In this document: positions 8,340 to 17,195 of the stretch, piece by piece | Layout of the letters: each line of letters begins with the position of its first letter | Position numbering within the stretch: the stretch's first letter is position 1 | Assembly: GCA_040385645.1 (NCBI GenBank) | Contig: JAZKGZ010000014.1 | Coordinates: forward strand, 62,001-126,000 | From: JANXSS01 sp040385645 | GTDB taxonomy: Bacteria; Pseudomonadota; Gammaproteobacteria; Burkholderiales; Burkholderiaceae_D | Direction: 5' to 3' | DNA length: 64,000 bases | Notes under the pieces: model-generated | Seen by the model: only the letters and a program-made list of their open reading frames with translations | Database searches by the model: none | What the model was told of the DNA's origin: nothing | Position numbers and translations under genes: made by a program

Positions 8340-8975
8340 TTAAACGCTGCCGGCAGCTTCCAATCCGGACTGCCGTAGCTTGCGCGTGGAGCGGCTGACG
8401 ACCGGATAGAACGTCACGAAAACGCATACGAGCAGCAGCAGGTACGGTGTCAAGAATTCGACCAGCGAATATTTCCATGCCAGAGGCCGCGCCAGCCCCA
8501 GGAACGTTGCATACATTCACGACACGCCGGAAAGTACACCCGCAGCCAACACCCGTCTCTGCACAGCTGGTGCCAGATTGAGCAATGAGCCGGCCTCGGT
8601 AAGTGCCGGTATCGCATAACGATGCAGGAATATGCCGTTGATGGTCAGAATAGACACTACAGCAATCTTGCCCTGCAACTTAGGATTGCTGAGCACAATA
8701 AACCCTTGAAGGGCAACATCGATAGCGACGACGGTGATGCCAGTGATCCACAGCCCCCACAGCCCAAACGAGACGGTTGCCTGCAGTGTTTGAAAATCGG
8801 CATGCCGACGTTCAATAACGATACCGGTAGCGATTCGACGCAGGGCCGCTACGTCTGCAGCCAGAGTAATGCCGACAGCCACGCAGCATGCCAGCAGATG
8901 AGCATACAACACTGCCAATCGAGGTATAACCATCGGCGCGTCCGGCAGCAGGGAAAGGGAATCGCTGAGTTGCAT
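8340..8975 (-). pseudogene. Integral membrane protein gene interrupted by one in-frame TGA
   Basis: From ATG at 8975 the frame encodes 152 residues with several hydrophobic helices, then TGA (8519-8517), and then continues in the same frame for 58 residues (MYATFLGLARPLAWKYSLVE, a strongly hydrophobic LLLLVCVFVTFYP helix) to TAA at 8342-8340. The downstream part looks like the natural last transmembrane helix and tail. The codon before MYATFLG was plausibly TGG (Trp) changed to TGA by one base. The family is an unnamed membrane protein of about 210 residues. Either a recent nonsense mutation or a sequencing error is possible. Confidence 0.7.
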
Positions 8976-9009
8976 GAATCGAATCTAAACTAAGTTGATC
9001 AAGCCCGAT

Positions 9010-9345
9010 TTATCCTTTAACGGGTTGCAAAGCAATGATTGCCATACCTGCCAACGCTAGCGACGCACCGACACCGTCCCACCAGGTCAGGGTGATGCCA
9101 TCCACAATACGCAGCCACACTAACGCTACGCCGATATAAACCCCACCGTAAGCGGCGTATGTACGGCCCGCGGCAGTCGGATGCAGCGTGAGTAGCCAAG
9201 CAAAAATTGCTAGCGATAAGGCCGCCAGAAAAAGCAGCCAAATCGGTCGGCCCTTTTGAAAGACCAGCCAGGGCAAGTAACAGCCAACAATTTCAAAAAC
9301 GGCAGTCGCAAAAAATAGCCCAAAAAGTTTGAGAAATTCGATCAT
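9010..9345 (-). CDS. ynfA: YnfA / UPF0060 family membrane protein
   Basis: A 111-residue protein of four transmembrane helices that matches the UPF0060 (YnfA) family closely: FFATAVFEIVGCYLPWL at the N-terminus, HPTAAGRTYAAYGGVYIGVAL in the middle and DGVGASLALAGMAII at the end. The family resembles small multidrug resistance proteins, and some members have been linked to drug efflux. It has normal length, a clear start and probably stands alone. Confidence 0.9.
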   Translation of the reverse strand: MIEFLKLFGLFFATAVFEIVGCYLPWLVFQKGRPIWLLFLAALSLAIFAWLLTLHPTAAGRTYAAYGGVYIGVALVWLRIVDGITLTWWDGVGASLALAGMAIIALQPVKG

Positions 9346-9367
9346 CGGCCTGCGAGTATCGTCACGA

Positions 9368-9802
9368 TCATTTCAGTACGAAACGCACGCTCTGCGCCGG
9401 TTTCCCGTTCATCTTTACCATCGCCACGACCTTCGTGCCGGCTGCAACATTAAAGGTGCCGGTTGCCCGCAGCATATTTTTTCCCGCCGGCGCAAGGGTG
9501 ACTTTGTTTTTTTCGGTTCCGGACAACATCGTGAGCATGGCGGAAGATTTTTGTGTGTCTACCGGTCGATCATGGTCCATCACATGCAAGGTGAGCTCGG
9601 TTGCTCTTGCGACCAGCTCGTAGTTGATGTCATTGGCCGTGGCAACAACGCCGCCATGCATCGGTTTGACGTTGTGCGAGTGCGCCGTTTCTTTTTTGCC
9701 GGCGCTTGCATCTCCCTTTTTATCGTCTGCAGCGAATGTTGCCGCCGTGAAGATCGCGCTACAAATGACTAAAAAACCAGCGATAGCTTTAATGAAGTTC
9801 AT
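9368..9802 (-). CDS. Periplasmic hypothetical protein, possibly metal-related
   Basis: A 144-residue protein with a signal peptide (1 to about 25, cleavage after ATFAA) and a mature part beginning with a Lys/His-rich linker (KKETAHSHNVKPMHGG). The segment HGGVVATANDINYELVARATELTLHVMDHDRPV resembles the small all-beta domain found next to heavy-metal efflux adaptor proteins (CusB/CzcB type). A role in metal handling in the periplasm is therefore possible but unproven. No other domain is seen. Confidence 0.7.
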   Translation of the reverse strand: MNFIKAIAGFLVICSAIFTAATFAADDKKGDASAGKKETAHSHNVKPMHGGVVATANDINYELVARATELTLHVMDHDRPVDTQKSSAMLTMLSGTEKNKVTLAPAGKNMLRATGTFNVAAGTKVVAMVKMNGKPAQSVRFVLK

Positions 9803-9902
9803 AATTGTCCTTTAACTGCAATCGATGTATGAGCATGCCGGCTTGTCCTGAATAAACTCCATATCCTGCCGGCAGACTTATTGCACAACGTCCGCATTGT
9901 AG

Positions 9903-9938
9903 TATTGCGACACGAATTTATATTGCGACGCAAATTGG
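9903..9938 (+). repeat. 18-base direct repeat upstream of crcB
   Basis: TATTGCGACACGAATTTA (9903-9920) is followed at once by TATTGCGACGCAAATTGG (9921-9938), 14 of 18 bases identical. It lies just ahead of crcB and may belong to its promoter or be a chance duplication. I looked for the fluoride riboswitch signature here and did not find it. Confidence 0.5.
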
Positions 9939-9962
9939 CTTGACGACTAGGACGATACTGCC

Positions 9963-10340
9963 ATGATTCGATCTGTTATTGCGATCTCCGTGGGAGCGTC
10001 GCTAGGCGCGATCCTGCGCTGGGGCTTGGCTTCGGCTTTCAACGCGATGTTTCCGACAATTCCGCCCGGCACTTGGCTGGCTAATATGCTCGGCGGGTAT
10101 CTTGTCGGTGTTGCGTTGGCGTTCTTCGGGCAGTATGCCGATTTGGCTCCAGAGTGGCGCTTGCTGGTGATCACCGGCTTTCTCGGCGGACTGACGACTT
10201 TTTCAACCTTCTCCGCCGAAGTCACGACGCTGATCCAACAAGGCCGGATGCTATGGGCCGGCCTTGCCATTTCTGCGCATGTCGTGGGGTCGCTGCTCAT
10301 GACGATGCTGGGGCTTGCATCGGTAGCGTGGTTTAAATAA
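9963..10340 (+). CDS. crcB: Fluoride channel CrcB/FluC
   Basis: A 125-residue four-helix membrane protein of the CrcB/Fluc family, which acts as a dimeric fluoride exit channel. Family landmarks: GASLGAILRWGL near the N-terminus, GTWLANMLGGYLVG (the conserved Asn in the pore), and GFLGGLTTFSTFSAE, which holds the Na+-binding and phenylalanine-box region. Complete. It converges with metE, separated by 12 bases. Confidence 0.93.
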   Translation: MIRSVIAISVGASLGAILRWGLASAFNAMFPTIPPGTWLANMLGGYLVGVALAFFGQYADLAPEWRLLVITGFLGGLTTFSTFSAEVTTLIQQGRMLWAGLAISAHVVGSLLMTMLGLASVAWFK

Positions 10341-10352
10341 GCCTGGCCAATC

Positions 10353-12629
10353 TCAAGCTGCCTCTCGCAAAATCCTGGCAGCCTCGACCATGTTTTGCAG
10401 CGCGGGGGTCACTTCTTCCCAACTGCGTGTCTTCAAACCGCAGTCCGGATTGACCCACAACCTGCTTGCCGGAATGCGTTGTGCCGCTTTACGCATGAGT
10501 TGCACCATGTGTTCCTGGCTTGGAATATTCGGAGAGTGGATGTCGTAGACGCCGGGGCCGATCTCGTTCGGATAATCGAAGTGATCGAACGCGTCCAGTA
10601 ATTCCATATCAGAGCGAGAGGTTTCAATGGTGATTACATCGGCATCCATCTCGGCGATCGATGCCATGATGTCGTTGAATTCCGAGTAGCACATGTGCGT
10701 ATGAATCTGCGTTTCATCCCGAACGCCATTTGCCGTCAGGCGAAACGCAGCCACTGCCCATTCAAGATAATCGTTCCATTCCGACTGGCGCAGTGGCAGG
10801 CCTTCGCGCAATGCTGCTTCATCGATCTGAATGATCCGCACGCCGGCTTTTTCCAGGTCCAGCACTTCTTGCCGGATCGACAGCGCCAATTGATAACAGG
10901 AAACCGATCGTGGCTGATCGTCGCGCACGAACGACCAGTTCAAGATCGTTACCGGCCCGGTCAACATGCCTTTCATGGGTTTGTCGGTGAGCGATTGCGC
11001 GTAAGTGGTCCATTCCACCGTCATGGCTTTCTGACGGCTGATATCACCGAACAGGATCGGCGGTTTTACACAACGGGAGCCATAGGATTGCACCCAACCG
11101 AATTGGCTGAAAGCGTAGCCGTCGAGTTGCTCGCCGAAATACTCAACCATATCGTTGCGTTCGGCTTCGCCATGCACTAGGACGTCCAGGCCAAGAAGTT
11201 CCTGCTCACGTACGCAGCGTGCAATTTCGGATTGCATCAGGCTCGTGTAAGTTGTGTGGTCCAGCTCGCCTAGCCGATATCGGCTCCGGGCCTGACGAAT
11301 GTGTGGCGTCTGCGGAAAGGAACCGATCGTCGTGGTCGGGTAAGCGGGCAGCTTCAGCAGAGCCGATTGTTTCGATGCGCGCTGCTGAAAATCACTCGTG
11401 CGTTTTCCCAACTCAGCGGTAATGCCGGCGAGCGCTGTTTTTACGGCAGGCTTGTGAACGCGTGGGGACGTGCGCCGTTTTTCGATGGCAGCATGGTTCG
11501 ATACCAGCGCCTCCTGTACCGACATCCGCGATTGATTCAACGCCTTGGCAAGAGTCTCCAGCTCTGCCAGCTTTTGCAGCGCGAAGGCCAGCCAGGACCG
11601 GATCTCGCTATCCATAGTGTGTTCACTAGCCAGATCGACCGGTACGTGTAGCAAAGAGCAGGATGGTGCGATCCAAAGCCGATCCTGCAATGCCTGGTGG
11701 ATGGGTTCGAGCCATTCGAGGGTTGCATGTAGATCGGTCTTCCATATGTTGCGACCATTGATCACGCCTAGCGACAGGATTTTATCTGCAGGTAATTCAC
11801 GCATCACGTGTGAAATGTCGGCTTTTGCGTTCACGGCATCGAGATGCAAACCTTGTACAGGCAGGTTGCAGGCCAGGCTCAGGTTCTCCTGCAGCCGGCC
11901 GAAGTAAGTCGTCAGCAGCAGTTTGACATTGGCGTTTTTTAGAACGTCATAGGCAGCCACAAATGCCTGCTGCCATGTGGCATCGAGCTCCATGACCAGA
12001 ATCGGTTCGTCGATCTGTACCCATCCGGCCCCATGCGCGGCCAGTTGATCCAGCAGCGCGGCATATACCGGCAGCAGGCGCGCAAGCAATGCCAGCTTGT
12101 CGGAATCGTCTTTTGCTTTGCCCAGCCAGAGATAAGTGAGCGGTCCGATGATGACCGGTTTTGCCGATACGCCGAGCCGTTGAGCTTCGTCAAGCTGATC
12201 AAGCAACCGGGATGCATCGAGTGAGAATTCGGTCGCCACATTGAATTCCGGGACGATGTAGTGATAATTGGTATCGAACCATTTGGTCATCTCGCCAGCA
12301 TGAATGCCACTGCAGGCCGAATCGTTTGCAGAGCGGCCGCGTGCAATACGAAAATAATCGTCTAGCGCATCGCCCTCCAAGCCACGCACCCGATCCGGAA
12401 TGTTCCCGACCATGAAGCTGGTATCCAGTACCTGGTCATAAAACGAAAAGTCGCCAACCGGCACAAAGTCCAGAGTCGACTGGTTTTTCCAATGACGTTG
12501 ACGCAGTTGCACTCCCGATGCCGTCAGCTCGGCGCGTGAAGACAAGCCTTTCCAGTAGCTTTCCAGCGCAAATTTCAATTCGCGTTGCGCACCGATGCGT
12601 GGAAAGCCGAGATTGTGGGTTGTGACCAT
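10353..12629 (-). CDS. metE: Cobalamin-independent methionine synthase MetE
   Basis: A 758-residue enzyme that transfers the methyl group of 5-methyltetrahydropteroyltri-L-glutamate to homocysteine, the last step of methionine synthesis. I set the start at ATG 12629 (MVTTHNLGFPRIGAQRELK) because AGGG precedes it and the family begins here; an earlier in-frame start would add 18 unlikely residues. Zinc ligands are visible in HTHMCYSEF and NPDCGLKTR. The N-terminal duplicated barrel ends near residue 390. It is divergent from metR, the usual arrangement for MetR control. Confidence 0.96.
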   Translation of the reverse strand: MVTTHNLGFPRIGAQRELKFALESYWKGLSSRAELTASGVQLRQRHWKNQSTLDFVPVGDFSFYDQVLDTSFMVGNIPDRVRGLEGDALDDYFRIARGRSANDSACSGIHAGEMTKWFDTNYHYIVPEFNVATEFSLDASRLLDQLDEAQRLGVSAKPVIIGPLTYLWLGKAKDDSDKLALLARLLPVYAALLDQLAAHGAGWVQIDEPILVMELDATWQQAFVAAYDVLKNANVKLLLTTYFGRLQENLSLACNLPVQGLHLDAVNAKADISHVMRELPADKILSLGVINGRNIWKTDLHATLEWLEPIHQALQDRLWIAPSCSLLHVPVDLASEHTMDSEIRSWLAFALQKLAELETLAKALNQSRMSVQEALVSNHAAIEKRRTSPRVHKPAVKTALAGITAELGKRTSDFQQRASKQSALLKLPAYPTTTIGSFPQTPHIRQARSRYRLGELDHTTYTSLMQSEIARCVREQELLGLDVLVHGEAERNDMVEYFGEQLDGYAFSQFGWVQSYGSRCVKPPILFGDISRQKAMTVEWTTYAQSLTDKPMKGMLTGPVTILNWSFVRDDQPRSVSCYQLALSIRQEVLDLEKAGVRIIQIDEAALREGLPLRQSEWNDYLEWAVAAFRLTANGVRDETQIHTHMCYSEFNDIMASIAEMDADVITIETSRSDMELLDAFDHFDYPNEIGPGVYDIHSPNIPSQEHMVQLMRKAAQRIPASRLWVNPDCGLKTRSWEEVTPALQNMVEAARILREAA

Positions 12630-12687
12630 GGTGAGACCCTTTTGCCAGGTAAGAAAGCGCGGATCATAGCGTTTTAGACACATGAAT

Positions 12688-12702
12688 AATAATGGTATTA
12701 TT
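12688..12702. promoter_or_regulatory. Candidate MetR operator between metE and metR
   Basis: AATAATGGTATTATT is an inverted repeat (AATAAT-N3-ATTATT) with the T-N11-A layout of LysR-type sites, in the 96-base AT-rich space between the divergent metE and metR starts. The E. coli-type TGAA...TTCA consensus is only partly matched. Confidence 0.45.
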
Positions 12703-12725
12703 TAATTTAATCATTAATTTTATTC

Positions 12726-13625
12726 ATGAATTGGCGCATGCTGGAACGCATACATCTAACGATCATTCGCGAAGTCGAGCGCTGCGGTACATTGACTGCT
12801 GCTGCCGCAGCGATGCACTTGACGCAATCGGCACTCAGCCATACGGTAAAAAAGCTGGAGCAGCAATTGGGCACGCCGGTTTGGGAAAGGGAGGGGCGCG
12901 CCTTACTTCTGACACAGGCTGGCGAATACTTGCTCGGGTTGGCCAACCGCTTGCTGCCCCAACTGGAGCATGCCGAGCAACTGATGCAGCAATTTTCTCA
13001 AGGCCAACGTGGCACCCTGCGCATCGGCATGGAGTGCCATCCTTGCTATCAATGGCTGTTGAAGGTGGTGTCGCCTTATCTGGCCCAGTGGCCCGACGTG
13101 GATGTAGACGTCAAACAAAAATTTCAGTTCGGCGGCATTGGTGCATTGTTCGGCCATGAAATCGATATGCTGGTCACGCCTGATCCGTTGCGCAAGCCTG
13201 GACTGCGTTTTGAGCCTGTCTTCGATTACGAGCAAGTATTGGTCGTAGGCCGGCAACACCGCCTGGCTGGAAAAGCTTACATCGTGCCGGAACAGTTATC
13301 CGACGAAGTATTGGTCACTTATCCCGTCGAGATCGAGCGGCTCGATGTCTACAACCATTTCCTGTTACCCGCCGGTTGCCTACCGAAGAAACATAAGGTA
13401 ATCGAAACGACCGACATCATGATGGAAATGGTGGCAAGTGGCCGCGGCGTTGCGGCGTTGCCAGGCTGGCTCGCTGCAGAGTATGCGCAAAAGGTAGCAA
13501 TCAGCGTGGTGCGCCTGGGCCGGCACGGCATTGCCAAGCAAATATTTTTAGGCATGCGCGAGACGGATGCCGAAATCGATTATTTGAAGGCATTTGTCGC
13601 ACTGGCGCTTCAAATCCGCGCTTAA
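12726..13625 (+). CDS. metR: LysR-family regulator MetR
   Basis: A 299-residue LysR-type regulator with an N-terminal winged helix-turn-helix (about 1-65; CGTLTAAAAAMHLTQSALSHTVKKLE) and a C-terminal effector domain. Its divergent position next to metE and the sequence (FDYEQVLVVGRQHRLAGK, KHKVIETTDIMMEMVASGRG) identify it as MetR, which activates metE in response to homocysteine. The start codon lies within a short TTCATGAA palindrome. Confidence 0.92.
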   Translation: MNWRMLERIHLTIIREVERCGTLTAAAAAMHLTQSALSHTVKKLEQQLGTPVWEREGRALLLTQAGEYLLGLANRLLPQLEHAEQLMQQFSQGQRGTLRIGMECHPCYQWLLKVVSPYLAQWPDVDVDVKQKFQFGGIGALFGHEIDMLVTPDPLRKPGLRFEPVFDYEQVLVVGRQHRLAGKAYIVPEQLSDEVLVTYPVEIERLDVYNHFLLPAGCLPKKHKVIETTDIMMEMVASGRGVAALPGWLAAEYAQKVAISVVRLGRHGIAKQIFLGMRETDAEIDYLKAFVALALQIRA

Positions 13626-13682
13626 AAACCTGCGGTCGAGAAAGACGCGGTCTGTTTTCAAAAACGTTCGATAATTAATTTA

Positions 13683-13704
13683 AATTTCAATAAAATTTGA
13701 AATT
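13683..13704. promoter_or_regulatory. Candidate ArsR operator
   Basis: AATTTCAA (13683-13690), six bases, and TTGAAATT (13697-13704) form perfect 8-base inverted arms 26 bases ahead of arsR in AT-rich DNA. This is the expected place and symmetry for autorepression by an ArsR dimer. Confidence 0.55.
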
Positions 13705-13730
13705 AATATGGAAAGTTGTATAGTTGATGG

Positions 13731-14069
13731 ATGGATTCCAATTTCGCTGTTGTGATACTGAACGCATTGGCACACGAACATCGTCTAGCCGTGTTTCGTC
13801 TTTTGGTGCAAGCTGGCCCCGGTGGTTTGCCTGCGGGAAATATATCCGCCGAGATCGGCATTTCGCCTGCATCAATGTCATTTCATTTGAAAGACTTGGT
13901 CCAAGCAGATCTGATCGCCCAACGCCACGAGGGACGCAAGATTTTCTACTCCGCTCGGTTCGAAACGATGAACGCCGTTGTCGGATACCTCGCAGAAAAC
14001 TGCTGCGGCGGTAATCCGTGCCTTCCCGCTTCTATGCCCATTTGTAAAACCGATGCCATCCCTGGTTGA
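13731..14069 (+). CDS. arsR: Arsenic-responsive repressor ArsR
   Basis: A 112-residue ArsR/SmtB-family winged-helix repressor. The usual ELCVCDL arsenite site in the recognition region is absent (here NISAEIGISPASMSFHLKDL). Cysteines instead cluster at the C-terminus: C91, C92 and C97 in ENCCGGNPC, with C105 further on. This matches the alternative As(III) site described for the Acidithiobacillus ferrooxidans type of ArsR. It is the first gene of arsRBCH and follows an inverted repeat that could be its operator. Confidence 0.92.
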   Translation: MDSNFAVVILNALAHEHRLAVFRLLVQAGPGGLPAGNISAEIGISPASMSFHLKDLVQADLIAQRHEGRKIFYSARFETMNAVVGYLAENCCGGNPCLPASMPICKTDAIPG

Positions 14070-14079
14070 TGCTCCCCCA

Positions 14080-15360
14080 ATGTTCCTTGCATTGCTGATT
14101 TTTCTGACTACGCTTATTTTTGTCATCTGGCAGCCACGCGGACTCGGCATTGGCTGGAGTGCGGCAGCCGGTGCGGTCGTTGCGCTTCTGGCTGGTGTGA
14201 TCCAGATTACCGACATTCCCATCGTGTGGAATATCGTCTGGAACGCCACCGGCACTTTCGTAGCCATCATCATCATCAGCCTGTTGCTGGACAAAGCAGG
14301 CTTCTTCGAATGGGCCGCCTTACACGTGGCGCGCTGGGGCAAGGGCAGCGGAAAGCGCTTGTTCATCATGCTTGTGCTTCTCGGCGCTGCCGTTGCAGCA
14401 TTGTTTGCTAACGATGGCGCCGCGCTAATCCTAACGCCGATCGTCATCGCCATGCTACGTGCGCTGCGCTTTTCAGCCAAGGCTACTCTGGCATACGTCA
14501 TGGCGGCCGGGTTCATTGCCGATACGGCCAGCCTGCCGCTGGTGGTCTCGAATCTGGTCAATATCGTTTCAGCCGATTACTTCGACCTGAGCTTTGCGCG
14601 CTACGCTGCCGTGATGGTGCCGGTAAATCTGGTATCCGTAACGGCAACGTTAATCGTACTGATCTGGTTTTTTCGCAAGGATATTCCTGGCGACTACGAT
14701 CTGTCGCAATTGAAACGTCCCGATGATGCGATCCTTGATCGAACCGTCTTTGTCGCCGGCTGGTGGGTATTGGGGGTATTGCTGGTAGGTTTCTTTGGGT
14801 CGGAATACCTTGGTTTGCCAATCAGCGCAGTAGCCGCTGTCGGTGCATTGCTGCTGCTGGTCGTGGCAGCGCGCGGCCACCAGATTTCTACGCGTGAGGT
14901 GATCCGTAATGCACCCTGGCAGGTGGTCGTATTCTCGCTCGGGATGTATTTGGTGGTCTACGGTTTGCGTAATGCAGGCTTGACCGGCTATCTGACAGCA
15001 CTACTGAATCAGTGTGCGGACTACGGCGTCTGGGGTGCTGCGATGGGCACCGGTTTGATCACCGCTTTTCTGTCTTCGATCATGAACAACATGCCGACCG
15101 TGCTCATCGGTGCCCTGTCGATCGATGCGACGACCAGTAGCGGTGTCGTGCGCGAGGCTATGGTGTACGCCAACATCATCGGCAGCGATCTGGGGCCGAA
15201 AATCACACCGATCGGCAGTCTGGCCACCTTGCTCTGGTTGCACGTTTTATCTAGGAAAGACATCCAGATTTCCTGGGGCTACTACTTCCGCGTCGGCATT
15301 GTCCTGACTCTGCCGGTATTGCTGGTTACCCTGGCTGCGCTTGCGCTACGCCTCTCTTAA
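14080..15360 (+). CDS. arsB: Arsenite efflux permease ArsB
   Basis: A 426-residue twelve-helix arsenite/antimonite exporter, very close to the E. coli ArsB family (LLLDKAGFFEWAALHVARWG, ALFANDGAALILTPIVIAML, IMNNMPTVLIGALSID, GPKITPIGSLATLLWLHVLS). I place the start at ATG 14080 (MFLALLIFL), which aligns with known ArsB proteins. ATG 14053 would overlap arsR and add nine residues. It is co-transcribed with arsC, which follows directly. Confidence 0.94.
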   Translation: MFLALLIFLTTLIFVIWQPRGLGIGWSAAAGAVVALLAGVIQITDIPIVWNIVWNATGTFVAIIIISLLLDKAGFFEWAALHVARWGKGSGKRLFIMLVLLGAAVAALFANDGAALILTPIVIAMLRALRFSAKATLAYVMAAGFIADTASLPLVVSNLVNIVSADYFDLSFARYAAVMVPVNLVSVTATLIVLIWFFRKDIPGDYDLSQLKRPDDAILDRTVFVAGWWVLGVLLVGFFGSEYLGLPISAVAAVGALLLLVVAARGHQISTREVIRNAPWQVVVFSLGMYLVVYGLRNAGLTGYLTALLNQCADYGVWGAAMGTGLITAFLSSIMNNMPTVLIGALSIDATTSSGVVREAMVYANIIGSDLGPKITPIGSLATLLWLHVLSRKDIQISWGYYFRVGIVLTLPVLLVTLAALALRLS

Positions 15361-15372
15361 ATGGAGAACATG

Positions 15373-15804
15373 ATGTCCGTCAAGATTTACCATAACCCCG
15401 ATTGCGGCACATCGCGTAACACGCTGGCACTTATCCGCAATGCCGGCATCGAGCCGCTCGTCATCGAGTATCTGAAAGCGCCCCCCGATCGCGTCACGCT
15501 GACCCGCCTCATCGTTGACAGTGGTTTACAGGTCAGGGATGCGATTCGCCAGAAAGGCACGCCCTATGCTGCATTGGGCCTGGATCGGCCGGAAACGAGC
15601 GACGATGCGCTGCTCGATGCAATGCTGAACAACCCGATCCTGATCAATCGGCCGTTCGTGGTCACGGCTCGGGGCGTACGACTGTGTCGTCCCTCGGAAC
15701 TAGTACTCGAGATTCTGCCATCGCCGCAGAAAGGCGCGTTTGCCAAAGAAGATGGCGAACAAGTCATCGACGCCGCAGGGCAGAGAATGGTGAGCAATGG
15801 TTGA
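15373..15804 (+). CDS. arsC: Arsenate reductase ArsC (glutaredoxin-linked)
   Basis: A 143-residue enzyme that reduces arsenate to arsenite for export by ArsB, using glutathione and glutaredoxin. Catalytic Cys11 lies in HNPDCGTSRNT; the supporting arginines are in VRDAIRQKGTPYA and NRPFVVTARGVRLCRP. The ATG at 15361 touches the arsB stop, but a GGAG at 15363-15366 points to ATG 15373, where the family starts. The last bases overlap arsH by 8. Confidence 0.93.
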   Translation: MSVKIYHNPDCGTSRNTLALIRNAGIEPLVIEYLKAPPDRVTLTRLIVDSGLQVRDAIRQKGTPYAALGLDRPETSDDALLDAMLNNPILINRPFVVTARGVRLCRPSELVLEILPSPQKGAFAKEDGEQVIDAAGQRMVSNG

Positions 15805-16540
15805 TTGCGCACTACTACCGAACGTCAGCCTGCCACACCTCGACTCACTGACTTTCGACAAACTCGCGCCAAATACCGATTTAAACCATCCGCCGCGCAT
15901 ACTGCTCTTGTATGGCTCCCTGCGCGCTACTTCATATAGCCGCCTGCTGGTGTTGGAAGCCGAGAGACTGCTCCAGCATTTTGGTGCCGAGACCCGTGTA
16001 TTCGATCCGCACGATTTGCCGATGGTCGACAGTGTTCCGGCGGACCATCCCAAGGTGCAGGAACTGCGCAAACTATCGGAATGGTCCGAAGGGCAGGTCT
16101 GGTGCAGTCCGGAACGACACGGTGCCATGACCGGTATCTTCAAGTCACAAATTGACTGGTTGCCATTGGAAATCGGTAGCCTCCGGCCGACGCAGGGGCG
16201 CACGCTTGCTGTGATGCAGGTCTGCGGCGGTTCCCAGTCGTTCAATGCGGTCAACCAGCTGCGAGTGCTAGGGCGCTGGATGCGCATGGTGACGATTCCC
16301 AACCAGTCTTCGGTGGCAAAAGCGTACCAAGAGTTTGACGACAATGGGCGGATGAAGCCCTCGGCCTATTACGATCGGTTAGTCGACGTGGTGGAAGAGC
16401 TGGTCAAATTTACGCTGATGGTGCGGGGTCGCTCCCATTATCTGACGAGCCGGTATAGCGAGCGTAAAGACGCGGATCAAAACGTGGCTAAGCAGTTGAC
16501 GGCCGCTGCGATGAACCATGCAGTGCCGTCTTCAAAATAA
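15797..16540 (+). CDS. arsH: ArsH NADPH-dependent FMN reductase
   Basis: A 247-residue flavodoxin-like protein of the ArsH family (YGSLRATSYSRLLVLEAERL binds FMN phosphate; CSPERHGAMTGIFKSQIDWLPL is the family signature; VCGGSQSFNAVNQLRVLGRWM follows). ArsH enzymes oxidise trivalent organoarsenicals and reduce quinones. It closes the arsRBCH operon, overlapping arsC by 8 bases. Confidence 0.93.
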   Translation: MVDCALLPNVSLPHLDSLTFDKLAPNTDLNHPPRILLLYGSLRATSYSRLLVLEAERLLQHFGAETRVFDPHDLPMVDSVPADHPKVQELRKLSEWSEGQVWCSPERHGAMTGIFKSQIDWLPLEIGSLRPTQGRTLAVMQVCGGSQSFNAVNQLRVLGRWMRMVTIPNQSSVAKAYQEFDDNGRMKPSAYYDRLVDVVEELVKFTLMVRGRSHYLTSRYSERKDADQNVAKQLTAAAMNHAVPSSK

Positions 16541-16638
16541 TGACGAGGCCCGACTAATTGGTTTTTACGATGCAGAGTCGTTTGGAATCGTCAAGCCAGC
16601 CACGTTCGTCGCTTGATGCTGAATCCGGTGCAACGATG

Positions 16639-17154
16639 TTAGTGGGCATGCCCTGACTTCACGTTGGCACCAGCTTTTGTAACCGCAACCTTGCCTTTCA
16701 TACCAGCATCGTAATGCCCCGGCTGCAGGCAAGCGAAATCCACTTTGCCTGCCTTGGAAAACTTCCAGACGATCTCCCCAGTCTTGCCAGGCGCAAGGGT
16801 GATCTGGTTCGGGTCGTCGTGCTCCATTTCGGGGTTCTTCATCATTTCGATGTAGTGTTCCTTCAATTCCTTTTCCGTGCCGATCACCATTTCATGTTTA
16901 AGCTTGCCATCGTTTTTTACGATGAAGCGGATGGTTTCGTTCTGTTTAGCTTGTATATCGCTTGGCAAGAAACGCATATCGTCAGTCATGCTGACATTGA
17001 TGGTGCGATCGACTTTATTCTTGTCACCGGCAACACCAATTACCGCGTCTGGCCCGTGCCCGTGTCCACCGCCATGGCTGCCGGCCGCGAACGCAAACGG
17101 TAGTGCAGTGATCGTCAAGAATGCGGCAAGTACCTGTTTTTTTATGATGTTCAT
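16639..17154 (-). CDS. Periplasmic cupredoxin-domain protein
   Basis: A 171-residue exported protein: signal peptide to about residue 24 (LPFAFAAG), a His/Gly-rich linker (GSHGGGHGHGPD), and a plastocyanin-like domain. Type 1 copper ligands are visible as His in KLKHEMVIG and Cys/His/Met in FACLQPGHYDAGM. It ends in a His-containing tail (SGHAH). It is the last gene of the copper block, 41 bases after the multicopper oxidase, so it may store copper or pass electrons to that oxidase. Confidence 0.85.
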   Translation of the reverse strand: MNIIKKQVLAAFLTITALPFAFAAGSHGGGHGHGPDAVIGVAGDKNKVDRTINVSMTDDMRFLPSDIQAKQNETIRFIVKNDGKLKHEMVIGTEKELKEHYIEMMKNPEMEHDDPNQITLAPGKTGEIVWKFSKAGKVDFACLQPGHYDAGMKGKVAVTKAGANVKSGHAH

Positions 17155-17195
17155 TATGAATTTTTTCCCGATGAAAATTAAGTTTGACTATCCGG

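Noticed and set aside
8517..8519. TGA as a selenocysteine codon
   Set aside because: The surrounding protein is a hydrophobic membrane protein with no redox motif. I saw no SECIS-like hairpin after the codon, and a Trp codon mutation is simpler.
9803..9962. Fluoride riboswitch ahead of crcB
   Set aside because: The conserved riboswitch pattern is not visible; only a direct repeat is present.
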